34,147 bases of DNA. Source: Lachnospiraceae bacterium (GTDB lineage: Bacteria > Bacillota > Clostridia > Lachnospirales > Lachnospiraceae). A model generated the notes under the pieces. That model saw only the letters and a list, made by a program, of their open reading frames with translations. It did no database searches and had not been told where the DNA came from. Both the position numbers and the translations under genes were made by a program. Shown piece after piece: positions 24,453 to 31,630 of this stretch. The stretch is from NCBI GenBank assembly GCA_900771955.1, contig CAAGPW010000288.1:1-34147 (forward strand), written 5' to 3'. Every line of letters starts with the position of its first letter. The stretch's first letter is position 1.

Positions 24453-25356
24453 GAGCTGGAAAGAAAAAATATGGATTTGTGGAATGTTCCTTCTCGCTTT
24501 GGCAGAACTCTGTTTTGGTGCTGTATTTCCGGTTTATGCAGACGATGCTCATCAGCATGGCAAAATCCAGATCGATGTCATCGTTGATGATGATAAAGGA
24601 CATGAAGTCGGGATTAAAGATGTGGATTTTTTACTCTATTATGTGGCAGCTTGGAAAAACAATGACTGGATGCTGACACTGGATTTTGCAGATTTTAAGG
24701 GAAAGCTGGATTTCACGGATGCAAAATCTCAGGAAAAAACTGCAAAAGATCTTTATGAGTATGTTGTGGAAAAGAAGTTTCGGGAAAAGGAAGAAAGCAG
24801 CAACTGCGATGGAGTCATTGTGTTTGACGGTTTGGATCCGGGTATATATCTAATGATTCAGAGAGCCGACTTTGTGTATGGAGGATATACATATAGCAGC
24901 GCACCTGCAGTAATAAAAATTCCGTCGCATATTGGCGATAAGGACTACATGAACGTGGAACTGGAACCGAAGTTTACCAGAAGCAGTGAATCACGCGGTG
25001 ATAAACCGACAGCTCCAGAAGAAACGAATCCATCTGAGACAAAACCGGATCGTCCTTCCAGTGGACATCATTCTTCTGATGGCAGCACAAAACCGCACAC
25101 GACACCGGAGAGTTCCAGACCAGACATTCCGACGGAAAGTACATCAAGTACGGAAAGCGCCCCATCTGATCCGGAAGAAACGTTGCCAGATATTCCAACG
25201 GAATCTTCAGAACCTTCTACGGAAACACCGAAAACAGGAGATGATTCCCCTATCTGGGTCTATGTTGTCGTGATGGAGGTATCCCTGCTTGTTATCATCG
25301 GCTTGGTTATCCTGATTAAAAAACGGGAAAAGGACGAGAAGCATGAGGAAAAATAG
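24442..25356 (+). CDS. Ancillary/basal pilin with TPKTG sorting signal
   Basis: 304 aa. I chose the ATG at 24442 with GGAGG six bases upstream; it overlaps the sortase stop by 11 bp. A signal peptide ends near VFPVYA-DD. Residues about 38-175 form a compact beta domain (KIQIDVIVDD... FDGLDPGIYLMIQRADF) resembling Cna-B/SpaA basal pilins, with the E-box Glu replaced by Gln (YLMIQRA). A Pro/Ser/Thr/Glu-rich spacer of about 75 residues follows, typical of basal pilins that cross the peptidoglycan. Its sorting signal is TPKTG (262-266), a departure from LPXTG, then a membrane span and KKREK. The odd motif and the adjacent class B sortase suggest that SrtB attaches this subunit, and hence the pilus, to the wall (inference). 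Confidence 0.85.
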   Translation: MKSKSWKEKIWICGMFLLALAELCFGAVFPVYADDAHQHGKIQIDVIVDDDKGHEVGIKDVDFLLYYVAAWKNNDWMLTLDFADFKGKLDFTDAKSQEKTAKDLYEYVVEKKFREKEESSNCDGVIVFDGLDPGIYLMIQRADFVYGGYTYSSAPAVIKIPSHIGDKDYMNVELEPKFTRSSESRGDKPTAPEETNPSETKPDRPSSGHHSSDGSTKPHTTPESSRPDIPTESTSSTESAPSDPEETLPDIPTESSEPSTETPKTGDDSPIWVYVVVMEVSLLVIIGLVILIKKREKDEKHEEK

Positions 25357-26110
25357 AGGACTAATCGGACTTTTAATCATTTTTATAATTATATTTTTAG
25401 GCGCTCTTGCGATGACCGTAAGGGCGCTCTTGCCGTATTTAGAGGCTGGAAGAGAATACAAGAAATTGGAAAAATTTTATGTGCAGGAAGTACCAGAAAA
25501 ACAACAAAATGAGGCAGCTGAGAGCAATCAGACACAGGAACTCTGCCCGATTGCGGTAAATTGGAAAGAACTGAAAGAAATGAATCCGGATATTGTAGGA
25601 TGGATCTACGGAGAAGATACAAAAATCAATTATCCGGTTGTGCAGGGAAAGGACAATACCTTTTATCTAACCCACATGGCAGACAGGTCAAAGAATAGTT
25701 CCGGTTCCATTTTCATGGACTGCCGGAATACGGAGTGGTCGGAGTTTTCCAATGAAATCCTTTACGGACATCATATGAAAAATGGTTCCATGTTTGCGGA
25801 ACTTCAGAAATACAAAAGCCAGGAATATTATGAAGCACACAGTTGTTTCTATTATTTGACGGAAACAGGGAATTACCGCTTGGAAATTCTGCGTGCGGGC
25901 ATTATAACAGGGGATTCAGAGCTTTATCATCTGGCGTTTGAATCACAAGAGGAACGGGAAGCGTATGTAAAACGGTGGGACGGGAAGAGCAAGATTGTAC
26001 CAGTATTTTCGGAAAAGAATGATACTCCGCTTATGACGCTGTCTACCTGTTCCTATGAAACGAAAAATGCAAGGTTTGTTGTGCAGGGGCAGTTGATTAG
26101 AATGGACTAA
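25343..26110 (+). CDS. Class B sortase (pilus anchoring)
   Basis: 255 aa with an N-terminal membrane anchor (about 7-28). The extracellular domain shows the class B pattern: NPDIVGWI, INYPVVQGKDN, FYLTH, GSIFMD, then H143 in LYGHHMKNGSMF, C236 in TLSTCSYE and R244 in ARFVVQGQ. The ATG at 25343 overlaps the basal-pilin gene by 14 bp, and AGGACGAG upstream serves as ribosome site, so it is part of the pilus operon. Class B enzymes in pilus clusters commonly join the finished pilus to cell-wall precursor; here the substrate is probably the neighbouring TPKTG protein. A palindromic hairpin at 26141-26167 closes the operon. Confidence 0.92.
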   Translation: MRKNRGLIGLLIIFIIIFLGALAMTVRALLPYLEAGREYKKLEKFYVQEVPEKQQNEAAESNQTQELCPIAVNWKELKEMNPDIVGWIYGEDTKINYPVVQGKDNTFYLTHMADRSKNSSGSIFMDCRNTEWSEFSNEILYGHHMKNGSMFAELQKYKSQEYYEAHSCFYYLTETGNYRLEILRAGIITGDSELYHLAFESQEEREAYVKRWDGKSKIVPVFSEKNDTPLMTLSTCSYETKNARFVVQGQLIRMD

Positions 26111-26140
26111 AAGATAGTTTTAGGTTTTGGAACCCTATCT

Positions 26141-26167
26141 CCCGGAAAATGACAGATATTTTCAGGG
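26141..26167 (+). terminator. Hairpin closing the pilus operon
   Basis: CCC-G-GAAAAT pairs with ATTTTC-A-GGG (one G-A mismatch) around GACAGAT. The T-run is absent, so it may need help to terminate. An overlapping AGATAG/CTATCT pair (26112-26140) adds a second stem just before it. Confidence 0.5.
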
Positions 26168-26237
26168 GGATAATGATTACAATACTAATATTATTAGCCA
26201 TAAAAAATATATTATAATTTTGGTTGTTATCTTAACG

Positions 26238-26338
26238 GTTCGTATTTTAGTTATTATACGAACTATTTTTTATTGATTTTACGTCAGATAAAGCGTATAA
26301 TACGGAATATACGAACTTTTAAAGGAGAAAATACGAAC
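26238..26338. promoter_or_regulatory. Four ATACGAAC sites upstream of the recombinase (candidate recombination site / operator)
   Basis: GTTCGTAT at 26238-26245 faces ATACGAAC at 26256-26263 across 10 bp, an inverted pair with the size of a tyrosine-recombinase core site. Two further direct copies lie at 26309-26316 and 26331-26338, the last ending 2 bp before the recombinase ATG. The inverted pair lies upstream of the promoter and the direct copies downstream of it, so the protein may bind both as a recombination site and as its own repressor site. Confidence 0.6.
26273..26301 (+). promoter_or_regulatory. Promoter of the tyrosine recombinase gene
   Basis: TTGATT (26273-26278) and a perfect TATAAT (26296-26301) are 17 bp apart, with 39 bp to the start codon, which is preceded by AAAGGAG at a longish spacing. 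It lies between the ATACGAAC sites. Confidence 0.72.
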
Positions 26339-26340
26339 TT

Positions 26341-26907
26341 ATGCCAAATAAAACGACTGTTGCACTGACGCAGGATCAGCTGAAGGAAATCATTAACACG
26401 ATGCGTTCAGGCGGAGCTGGGTTTCGTTCAAATGACCGGATCGCGACCTGTTTGATCCTGGAAGCAAATCTCGGATTGCGGATCGAAGACATACTACAGC
26501 TCCGCCTGGCAGATTTTTTGAAAGATGGAGGAAACTATCGGATTGACATAATAGAACAGAAGACCAAAAAGAAACGAACTTTTCTTGTTCCGCTGGAAAT
26601 ATATCAATTTGTATATATCTATTGTATAGATCATGGGATCCAGAAAAATGATCGCATCTTTCCCATTACGACCAGAGCGGTCCAAAAATGCTTGCAGAAG
26701 GTTGCTGATTACTTAGGATATGAGGGCATCGGAACCCATTCCTTTCGTAAATTTTTTGCCTCTGAGTTATATGAAACCAATGATCACGATATCGAATTAG
26801 TCCGGGAACTTCTGCAGCATAGTTCAACCGTTACCACCCAGCGCTACATCAAAAGAAGTCCAAAGATGGTTGAAGATGCTCTCCGGAAACATATTTTTAT
26901 TGTATAG
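26341..26907 (+). CDS. Small tyrosine recombinase (plasmid resolvase/integrase type)
   Basis: 188 aa consisting only of a catalytic domain. Residues of the active site: R47 in NLGLRIEDILQL, Lys in the KTKKK beta hairpin (74-78), H133-S-F-R136, H160 in LLQHSS, and the nucleophile Y169 in TTQRYI. The N-terminal DNA-clamping (SAM-like) domain of XerC/D (about 300 aa) is missing, as in other compact plasmid recombinases. The set of ATACGAAC sites just upstream is a plausible target, which would make it a multimer-resolution system keeping the plasmid monomeric. Inversion or integration is also possible. It is transcribed alone and is followed by the 22-bp repeats. Confidence 0.85.
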   Translation: MPNKTTVALTQDQLKEIINTMRSGGAGFRSNDRIATCLILEANLGLRIEDILQLRLADFLKDGGNYRIDIIEQKTKKKRTFLVPLEIYQFVYIYCIDHGIQKNDRIFPITTRAVQKCLQKVADYLGYEGIGTHSFRKFFASELYETNDHDIELVRELLQHSSTVTTQRYIKRSPKMVEDALRKHIFIV

Positions 26908-26930
26908 AGTAAATGATTAGAGTCCATAAA

Positions 26931-27009
26931 CTATCAAAATTAAAAATGATAGTTATATGGGCTCCTTTTCATTCACAAAAAACCATTCTATCAAAATTAA
27001 AAATGATTG
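26931..27009. repeat. 22-bp palindromic repeat, copies 1 and 2 (copy 3 at 27548-27569)
   Basis: Copies at 26931-26952 and 26988-27009 start CTATCA, have an A/T-only spacer, and end TGATAG (one base changed in copy 2), so each is an inverted repeat. The starts are 57 bp apart. They lie between the recombinase stop and the stop of the convergent 156-aa gene. The third copy sits in that gene's promoter region, so the repeats flank the gene and are probably its protein's binding sites. Confidence 0.7.
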
Positions 27010-27035
27010 ATTTTCAGATAAAAACCAGAGTCATC

Positions 27036-27506
27036 TTAAAACATAACATCTCCCTTTACACTTTTCAGGTATTCCAGATCTCCCAGGCGATTCAGATCCA
27101 AGGATTTATAATATTCGGTCTCCTTCATTTCTTTTTTATGCCGATAAAAGGTTGCCGGCTTCATTTTAATTTTTTCTATAATATCTTGATCCTTCATAGT
27201 TTGGCTCATGTAAATGATGTCAGAATAACTATATATACTTAGGTCTCCCCCATCCCGTGTATAGGATCTCATTTTTCTTCTTCCGGCTCCCCGATTATTG
27301 GTGCGTACGTATGATCGCGGCTTTATGGATAGAGTGAGGATACCATTGGAAACATCCAAATAGATGCCGACAGCATCCAGAGCTTCTTTCATTATGGGGA
27401 GATTTTCTCCATTGATGTCACGGATGTGCTCGTCTTCTGTGACACGATATTGCAGCTGTACTCGCTCATATTTTTTTGACAGTTCTCCTTCTTTGTAGTA
27501 ATCCAT
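27036..27506 (-). CDS. Hypothetical DNA-binding-like protein (156 aa)
   Basis: Not assigned to a family. The region about 100-135 (TMKDQDIIEKIKMKPATFYRHKKEMKETEYY) reads as a helix-turn-helix: a helix, a turn at Met-Lys-Pro, then a basic recognition helix with Arg-His-Lys-Lys. The middle is basic (RTNNRGAGRRKMRSY). There are no membrane or secretion signals. The ATG at 27506 has AAGGAG at a long spacing of about 13 bases. One copy of the 22-bp CTATCA/TGATAG-type repeat lies in its promoter and two lie just beyond its stop codon. This suggests an autoregulated plasmid maintenance or copy-control protein, but this is inference from arrangement. Confidence 0.62.
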   Translation of the reverse strand: MDYYKEGELSKKYERVQLQYRVTEDEHIRDINGENLPIMKEALDAVGIYLDVSNGILTLSIKPRSYVRTNNRGAGRRKMRSYTRDGGDLSIYSYSDIIYMSQTMKDQDIIEKIKMKPATFYRHKKEMKETEYYKSLDLNRLGDLEYLKSVKGDVMF

Positions 27507-27547
27507 ATACTAATTTGCACTCCTTCCTTATCTATCTCTATTATATT

Positions 27548-27569
27548 ATATCAAAATTAAAAATGATAG
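27548..27569. promoter_or_regulatory. 22-bp repeat copy 3, overlapping the 156-aa gene's promoter
   Basis: It differs from copy 1 only in the first base. On the minus strand its right end runs into TTTTGATATAAT, so it occupies the space between the -35 and -10 positions of a TATAAT promoter for the 156-aa gene, where a bound protein would repress. Confidence 0.6.
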
Positions 27570-27618
27570 AGACTGATACGACAATCAATGGAGTCACGGC
27601 AGCATTAAGCAAGTATTA

Positions 27619-27663
27619 TTGTTATGTATAACAATAACAATACATAACGTATGTATAACAATA
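27619..27663. promoter_or_regulatory. Palindromes and 14-bp direct repeats upstream of the RHH/coiled-coil gene
   Basis: TTGTTAT-GT-ATAACAA (27619-27634) and ATACATA-ACG-TATGTAT (27640-27656) are perfect palindromes. TATGTATAACAATA also occurs twice in direct orientation (27623-27636 and 27650-27663, 27 bp apart). The cluster ends 3 bp before the -35 box of the next promoter, a typical operator position. Confidence 0.6.
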
Positions 27664-27665
27664 TA

Positions 27666-27694
27666 TTGACAAGCATAGTGAGGGGTGATATACT
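27666..27694 (+). promoter_or_regulatory. Promoter of the RHH/coiled-coil and helicase genes
   Basis: A consensus TTGACA (27666-27671) and TATACT (27689-27694) are separated by 17 bp, 55 bp before the start codon. Confidence 0.78.
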
Positions 27695-27748
27695 TATATT
27701 AACATAAAAGATTGAAGATTGCCGGAAAAACAAAGAAGGAGAACGAAC

Positions 27749-28606
27749 ATGGGCGAGATTAAGCAAACTAACTTTAGAATTGATCAGGAAGCTGCAGATG
27801 CTTTTAGAAAATTTTGCGAAGAGAATGGCATGAACCAAGCGCAAGGTTTTGACCACATGATGCAGGTCATGGAACTGAATCAGGCAAAAGCTATGGTACC
27901 GAACAGCGCAAAGGATATCGAGACCTTTGAGATGTATATGAAGAAAATCATGGAATCTTATATAAAGAGCGTTGAGGACTATAATACAGCCAGAGAAAGT
28001 GCCCTGGAGGAATTCTCATCAGCTTTAGCCAGCAAGGATAAGACCATTGCTTCACTCCAGGATAAAGTGACTCAGTTGCAGAATGAGAAAACGACTGCAG
28101 AGCAGACTGCAGCTAGTGCAGCAACAGCGGCAGCTCAGGCAATTAAGGAATCTACGGCTGCGAAGGAACAGGCTGAGACAGCGACAAAACTTGCGGACGA
28201 AAAAGAAAAAACAATTGGAACTTTGGCAGAGAAATTAGCGGCTGCAGAAGAAAAGGCAGCTAGTTATGATGGTCTTAAAAAATCTGAGGAAGAGGCTAAG
28301 GCGAAAATTATTAGCCTTGGAAAAGATATGGAAACACTGACCGCAGAATCAGAGAGAAAGCTTGCTGAACTGAAAAAAGATCATGAAACGGAAATGCGTG
28401 AGTTGAAAGCGGATATGGAGCGAAAAATCTCTGATACTCAAAAGGACGCTGCATTGGCACAGGAAAAGGCGGTTTCGGACAAAGAACGGGAAATGAATAT
28501 GCAGATTCGGGAAGCTGATAAGGAAAATGCAAAGCTGCAGGCAAAACTTGAAGCACTGCAGGCACGCGTTGACGAGCTGACGGCATCCGGAAAAGCTCAG
28601 GCCTAA
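27749..28606 (+). CDS. RHH-like N-terminus fused to a long coiled coil (KfrA-like architecture)
   Basis: 285 aa from the ATG at 27749, with AAGGAG seven bases upstream (an in-frame ATG at 27719 has none). Residues about 4-42 (TNFRIDQEAADAFRKFCEENGMN onward) fit a ribbon-helix-helix DNA-binding fold: a short strand then two helices. From about residue 80 to the end the protein is an almost uninterrupted Ala/Glu/Lys-rich coiled coil. The arrangement of a DNA-binding head plus a long rod is like plasmid KfrA proteins and some centromere organisers, although the head type differs. It follows a strong promoter flanked by palindromes that it may bind itself, and the helicase gene starts 13 bp after its stop. 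Its function in replication or segregation is inferred. Confidence 0.7.
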   Translation: MGEIKQTNFRIDQEAADAFRKFCEENGMNQAQGFDHMMQVMELNQAKAMVPNSAKDIETFEMYMKKIMESYIKSVEDYNTARESALEEFSSALASKDKTIASLQDKVTQLQNEKTTAEQTAASAATAAAQAIKESTAAKEQAETATKLADEKEKTIGTLAEKLAAAEEKAASYDGLKKSEEEAKAKIISLGKDMETLTAESERKLAELKKDHETEMRELKADMERKISDTQKDAALAQEKAVSDKEREMNMQIREADKENAKLQAKLEALQARVDELTASGKAQA

Positions 28607-28619
28607 GATATAAAGGCAG

Positions 28620-30212
28620 GTGTATGGAGTTTTGATCACACTGACAAAAGAACAAAAGGTAATTCTTGCAAAAGCAAAAAATGGCAATAATCTCTTTATT
28701 TCCGGCGGTGGTGGTGTTGGAAAAAGTTTTGTTGTTAATTACATAGTAGATGAATTGAAAAAAGACGGGAAAATGGTGCTTGTCACAGCATCAACCGGAA
28801 AGGCGGCAACCTTACTGGGAGGTGTTACCTGCCATCGAGCTTGTAAAATTCCCATAAAAATGACATGGATGCGTGATCCGGATGTTGACAAGAAGGCACC
28901 CTTATATGAAGCGGATACCCTCATAATTGATGAAATATCCATGCTTCGTATTGATGCATTTGAATATGTAGTGCAGTTGATCGAAAAGATTAATAATTTA
29001 AGAAGATCTGTAGAATATCAGAATAATCCTAAAAACAAGCATAAAACTCCAATTCAGCTTATTGTCGTTGGGGATTTCTGTCAGCTTCCACCAGTGATTG
29101 TCAGATCCCATGATGGAAAACCGGATGATGCAACACTAATGTCGGAGCATTATGGCTTTGATATTGGAAATGGGTATGCATTCAAAGCACCTGGCTGGAA
29201 AAGGTGTCATTTTATCGTATGTGAATTAACAGAAGTGTTGCGGCAGTCCGACAAACCTACGATAGATGCACTTAATAGAATCCGCTTTGGTGATCGTTCT
29301 GGATTAAGATATTTTATGGAGCATTCTCGAAAAAAGAGATTTTCAGAAAAGAAAAGTGTTATTCATCTGTGTGGAACCAACAAAACCGCAACTGAGATTA
29401 ATAATGCTGCACTTTCGCGTTTGCCTGGTAAAATAAAAAAGTATGAAGCTAACATTGCAGGCCAGGTATCAGAACAGGACAAACAGGCACCGGAAATGCT
29501 ACATTTGAAGGTAGGTGCTCAGGTTATTATGCTTCAAAATGCTGAAAAATACCATAATGGTAGTAGTGGAATTGTGACAGCATTATGGTCCGATAGTGTA
29601 ACGGTCAGAATGGATGAAACAGACGAGGAAGTTGATATTGCATACACCACATGGAATGTAGAGCAATACGTAGTCAAAGAAATAAATGGGAAGAATGTGG
29701 TCGAAAAGGAAAAAATCGGATCATACAGCCAGCTTCCGATGCGTCTTGGCTATGCAATCACAATTCATAAGTCACAAGGGCAGACCTTTGATAAGGTATC
29801 ATTGTCGATAGGAAACGCTATGCATCCAGAGATATTTGCTTGTGGTCAGCTCTATGTTTCACTTTCTCGCGTTAAAAGTGTTGAAAATCTTTATGTTGAT
29901 GGAGATTTGGATGTAGTAAAACAGCTTGCAGATCCTGAAGTGATTAAATTTTACAAATTATCAGAAAGTCAGACTACACAATCTGCCATTGATGAATTCA
30001 AAAAAAGCCAAAAAGAAACACCAAAGCTGAAAGAAGCAGATACAAAAGATCCTGCGCTTACAATAATTCATTGTTCCGATAGAAATATAACGACTGCATG
30101 GGTGTTTGCTCATGCACTGTCTTCAAAAGCTGTTTTATCCGGTACTGATATTTATATTCCGGAAAAATATTATGAACAAGCCAAAAAATTCATAAATGCT
30201 CTACCAAAATAG
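28620..30212 (+). CDS. PIF1/RecD2-like superfamily 1B DNA helicase
   Basis: 530 aa. Walker A GGGGVGKS at 29-36, Walker B LIIDEISM (D104-E105), motif III VVGDFCQLPPV, and late motifs GYAITIHKSQGQTFD and LYVSLSRVKS are all present, so this is an active-looking 5'-3' SF1B helicase of the PIF1/RecD group. After the helicase core there is an extra domain of about 80 residues (IIHCSDRNITTAWVFAHAL... ) that I do not recognise. The start is uncertain: GTG at 28620 gives the longest reading, with AAGG close upstream; TTG at 28632 is an alternative. It is co-transcribed with the RHH/coiled-coil gene, suggesting a joint role in plasmid replication or in processing transferred single strands. Confidence 0.85.
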   Translation: MYGVLITLTKEQKVILAKAKNGNNLFISGGGGVGKSFVVNYIVDELKKDGKMVLVTASTGKAATLLGGVTCHRACKIPIKMTWMRDPDVDKKAPLYEADTLIIDEISMLRIDAFEYVVQLIEKINNLRRSVEYQNNPKNKHKTPIQLIVVGDFCQLPPVIVRSHDGKPDDATLMSEHYGFDIGNGYAFKAPGWKRCHFIVCELTEVLRQSDKPTIDALNRIRFGDRSGLRYFMEHSRKKRFSEKKSVIHLCGTNKTATEINNAALSRLPGKIKKYEANIAGQVSEQDKQAPEMLHLKVGAQVIMLQNAEKYHNGSSGIVTALWSDSVTVRMDETDEEVDIAYTTWNVEQYVVKEINGKNVVEKEKIGSYSQLPMRLGYAITIHKSQGQTFDKVSLSIGNAMHPEIFACGQLYVSLSRVKSVENLYVDGDLDVVKQLADPEVIKFYKLSESQTTQSAIDEFKKSQKETPKLKEADTKDPALTIIHCSDRNITTAWVFAHALSSKAVLSGTDIYIPEKYYEQAKKFINALPK

Positions 30213-30237
30213 TATATACTCTTTCAGGTCTGATTCT

Positions 30238-30292
30238 ATATGTGCCAAGATATAGATTTTCACAATTTAAATCTCTATATCTTGACACATAT
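30238..30292. terminator. Long near-perfect inverted repeat after the helicase gene, containing the parA -35 box
   Basis: Arms at 30238-30259 and 30269-30292 pair over 22 bp with one G-T and a two-base bulge. It begins 26 bp after the helicase stop codon. The right arm contains TTGACA of the next promoter, so the same DNA could end the helicase transcript and act as an operator for the partition genes. Confidence 0.55.
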
Positions 30293-30310
30293 AATTCGTT
30301 GTTATACAAT
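30282..30310 (+). promoter_or_regulatory. Promoter of the partition operon
   Basis: TTGACA (30282-30287) and TACAAT (30305-30310) are 17 bp apart. The 11-bp centromere-like repeats begin at the next base, so binding of the RHH partner should repress this promoter. Confidence 0.75.
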
Positions 30311-30365
30311 ATTGCACATGATAGGCACAATATAAGCGTATGATAGGCGCAATTTAGGCACATGA
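30311..30365. repeat. 11-bp centromere-like repeats, upstream cluster (5 units)
   Basis: Consecutive 11-bp units ATTGCACATGA, TAGGCACAATA, TAAGCGTATGA, TAGGCGCAATT, TAGGCACATGA follow the consensus TARGCRYAWKA. One unit per helical turn is what stacked ribbon-helix-helix dimers need. The cluster fills the space between the promoter and the parA ribosome site. Confidence 0.75.
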
Positions 30366-30385
30366 TGGAGGGTAAACACATAAAA

Positions 30386-31141
30386 ATGAAAATTATCACA
30401 TTTATCAATGAAAAAGGTGGCGTTGGTAAGACATCTGCATGTTTCAACACAGCCTGGGAATTATCCAACCGTGGGAAAAAAATTCTCATGATCGATATTG
30501 ATGGACAAAAAGCGAACTTAACATTTTTCACTGGAATTGAACGTCCGAATAACATGAAAACCATAATCGATGTGTTAAGAAATGGTACTGCTCTGAAAGA
30601 TTGCATTGTCCCTGTAAAGGAAAACCTTGATCTTCTTCCAGCAAATGCTTCTGTTGCTTCCATCGGAATGGATTCTAAAGTCAGCCAATTTCGTAGTGAA
30701 CTCGGTTCAGTCAAAGAGATATATGATTATATCTTTATCGATGTAACACCGTCTCCTGGGTGGGGACATTACTTGGCTCTTTGTGTTTCCGACTATGCTG
30801 TTATCGTTATGTTGCCAGACGTTACTTCCCTAGAAGGAGATACTGGAATTTTAGATAGCATTATGGAAGTCCAGGAAACCACAAATCCAAAATTAAAAAT
30901 TGCAGGTTTTCTCTTCAACCGCAACTATGATCGAACAAATTTAGGGCGGGAGGTTTTGGAAGTCGCTGATCGCCTGGCCACGCATGCTAAAACAAAAGTT
31001 TTTACGACAAAGATTCCGCAAGCAATAGCTTTAGGTGAATGTGTTGCTCGGCATCAAGGTGTGACCGATTATGCCCCCAATAGCAAAGCGGCAGATGTCT
31101 TTAGAGAATTTGCAAATGAGCTGGAAACGGAGATATTATAA
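30386..31141 (+). CDS. parA: ParA-family partition ATPase
   Basis: 251 aa. Deviant Walker A KGGVGKT with the signature Lys (ITFINEKGGVGKTS, residues 4-17), Walker A' ILMIDIDGQKANL, and Walker B YIFIDVTPSPG; the C-terminal part has FNRNYDR and the usual Ras-like fold order. There is no N-terminal helix-turn-helix, so it is the small (type Ib) kind that pairs with a small RHH centromere-binding protein, here encoded by the next gene, which starts at the base after this stop codon. I chose the ATG at 30386; GGAGGG is 13 bases upstream, rather far, and an alternative start at 30362 would overlap the repeats. It drives plasmid segregation by cycling on the nucleoid. Confidence 0.9.
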   Translation: MKIITFINEKGGVGKTSACFNTAWELSNRGKKILMIDIDGQKANLTFFTGIERPNNMKTIIDVLRNGTALKDCIVPVKENLDLLPANASVASIGMDSKVSQFRSELGSVKEIYDYIFIDVTPSPGWGHYLALCVSDYAVIVMLPDVTSLEGDTGILDSIMEVQETTNPKLKIAGFLFNRNYDRTNLGREVLEVADRLATHAKTKVFTTKIPQAIALGECVARHQGVTDYAPNSKAADVFREFANELETEIL

Positions 31142-31630
31142 ATGTCCAAGAAAAAACTAGATTTATTTGAAATGTATGAGGATACAGGAAAGGCATATGA
31201 TAGGCACAATATAAGCACATCACAAGCACAAGATACCGAAAATAAACCGCTTGAAAAGTATGCTGCCTACCGGCAGGCCGAAGAAAGTTCTAATACCAAG
31301 GCATCGACGAAACCCAAACGAACCAACATGGCTTTTTCAGATGATCTTTATGAAAAGATCTTTCGGGAATCAGAACGGCTCTCCGTCAGCCTCGCCTACT
31401 ACATTAATTCCGTCATCCGTCAGGCTGATCAGGAAAAAGTCCGTTTATACTATGAAGCGCAGCCAGTCAAAACATCAAAGGCTTGCATTCCGCGTAAAAA
31501 AGGAAAACCGTCAAAGCGAATCACACTCAAAATTGATCCGGATGTTTATGATATCATCACTGCAGGTGCAACCCGGTATGATCAAACGATTACCCAATAT
31601 GCCAATCTTGTCCTGGAAGCAAGCATTTGA
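31142..31630 (+). CDS. Centromere-binding partition protein with two RHH-like segments
   Basis: 162 aa. After a polar N-terminus, residues about 59-94 (KRTNMAFSDDLYEKIFRESERLSVSLAYYINSVI) and about 124-160 (KRITLKIDPDVYDIITAGATRYDQTITQYANLVLE) each look like a strand-helix-helix of the Arc/CopG class; a single chain may thus form the intramolecular equivalent of an RHH dimer. It sits directly after parA with no gap, the standard position of the ParB-equivalent. It is flanked by 11-bp repeats on both sides of the operon, and its own N-terminal coding sequence (31190-31233) contains four more units, so part of the protein's sequence (YDRHNISTSQAQ) is dictated by binding-site DNA. Its function as centromere-binding autorepressor follows from context and fold. 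Confidence 0.78.
   Translation: MSKKKLDLFEMYEDTGKAYDRHNISTSQAQDTENKPLEKYAAYRQAEESSNTKASTKPKRTNMAFSDDLYEKIFRESERLSVSLAYYINSVIRQADQEKVRLYYEAQPVKTSKACIPRKKGKPSKRITLKIDPDVYDIITAGATRYDQTITQYANLVLEASI
31190..31233. repeat. 11-bp centromere-like repeats inside the partition gene (4 units)
   Basis: AAGGCATATGA, TAGGCACAATA, TAAGCACATCA and CAAGCACAAGA lie inside the coding sequence. A 20-base stretch here (31197-31216) is identical to 30318-30337 upstream of parA, despite being translated here and untranslated there. Confidence 0.7.
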
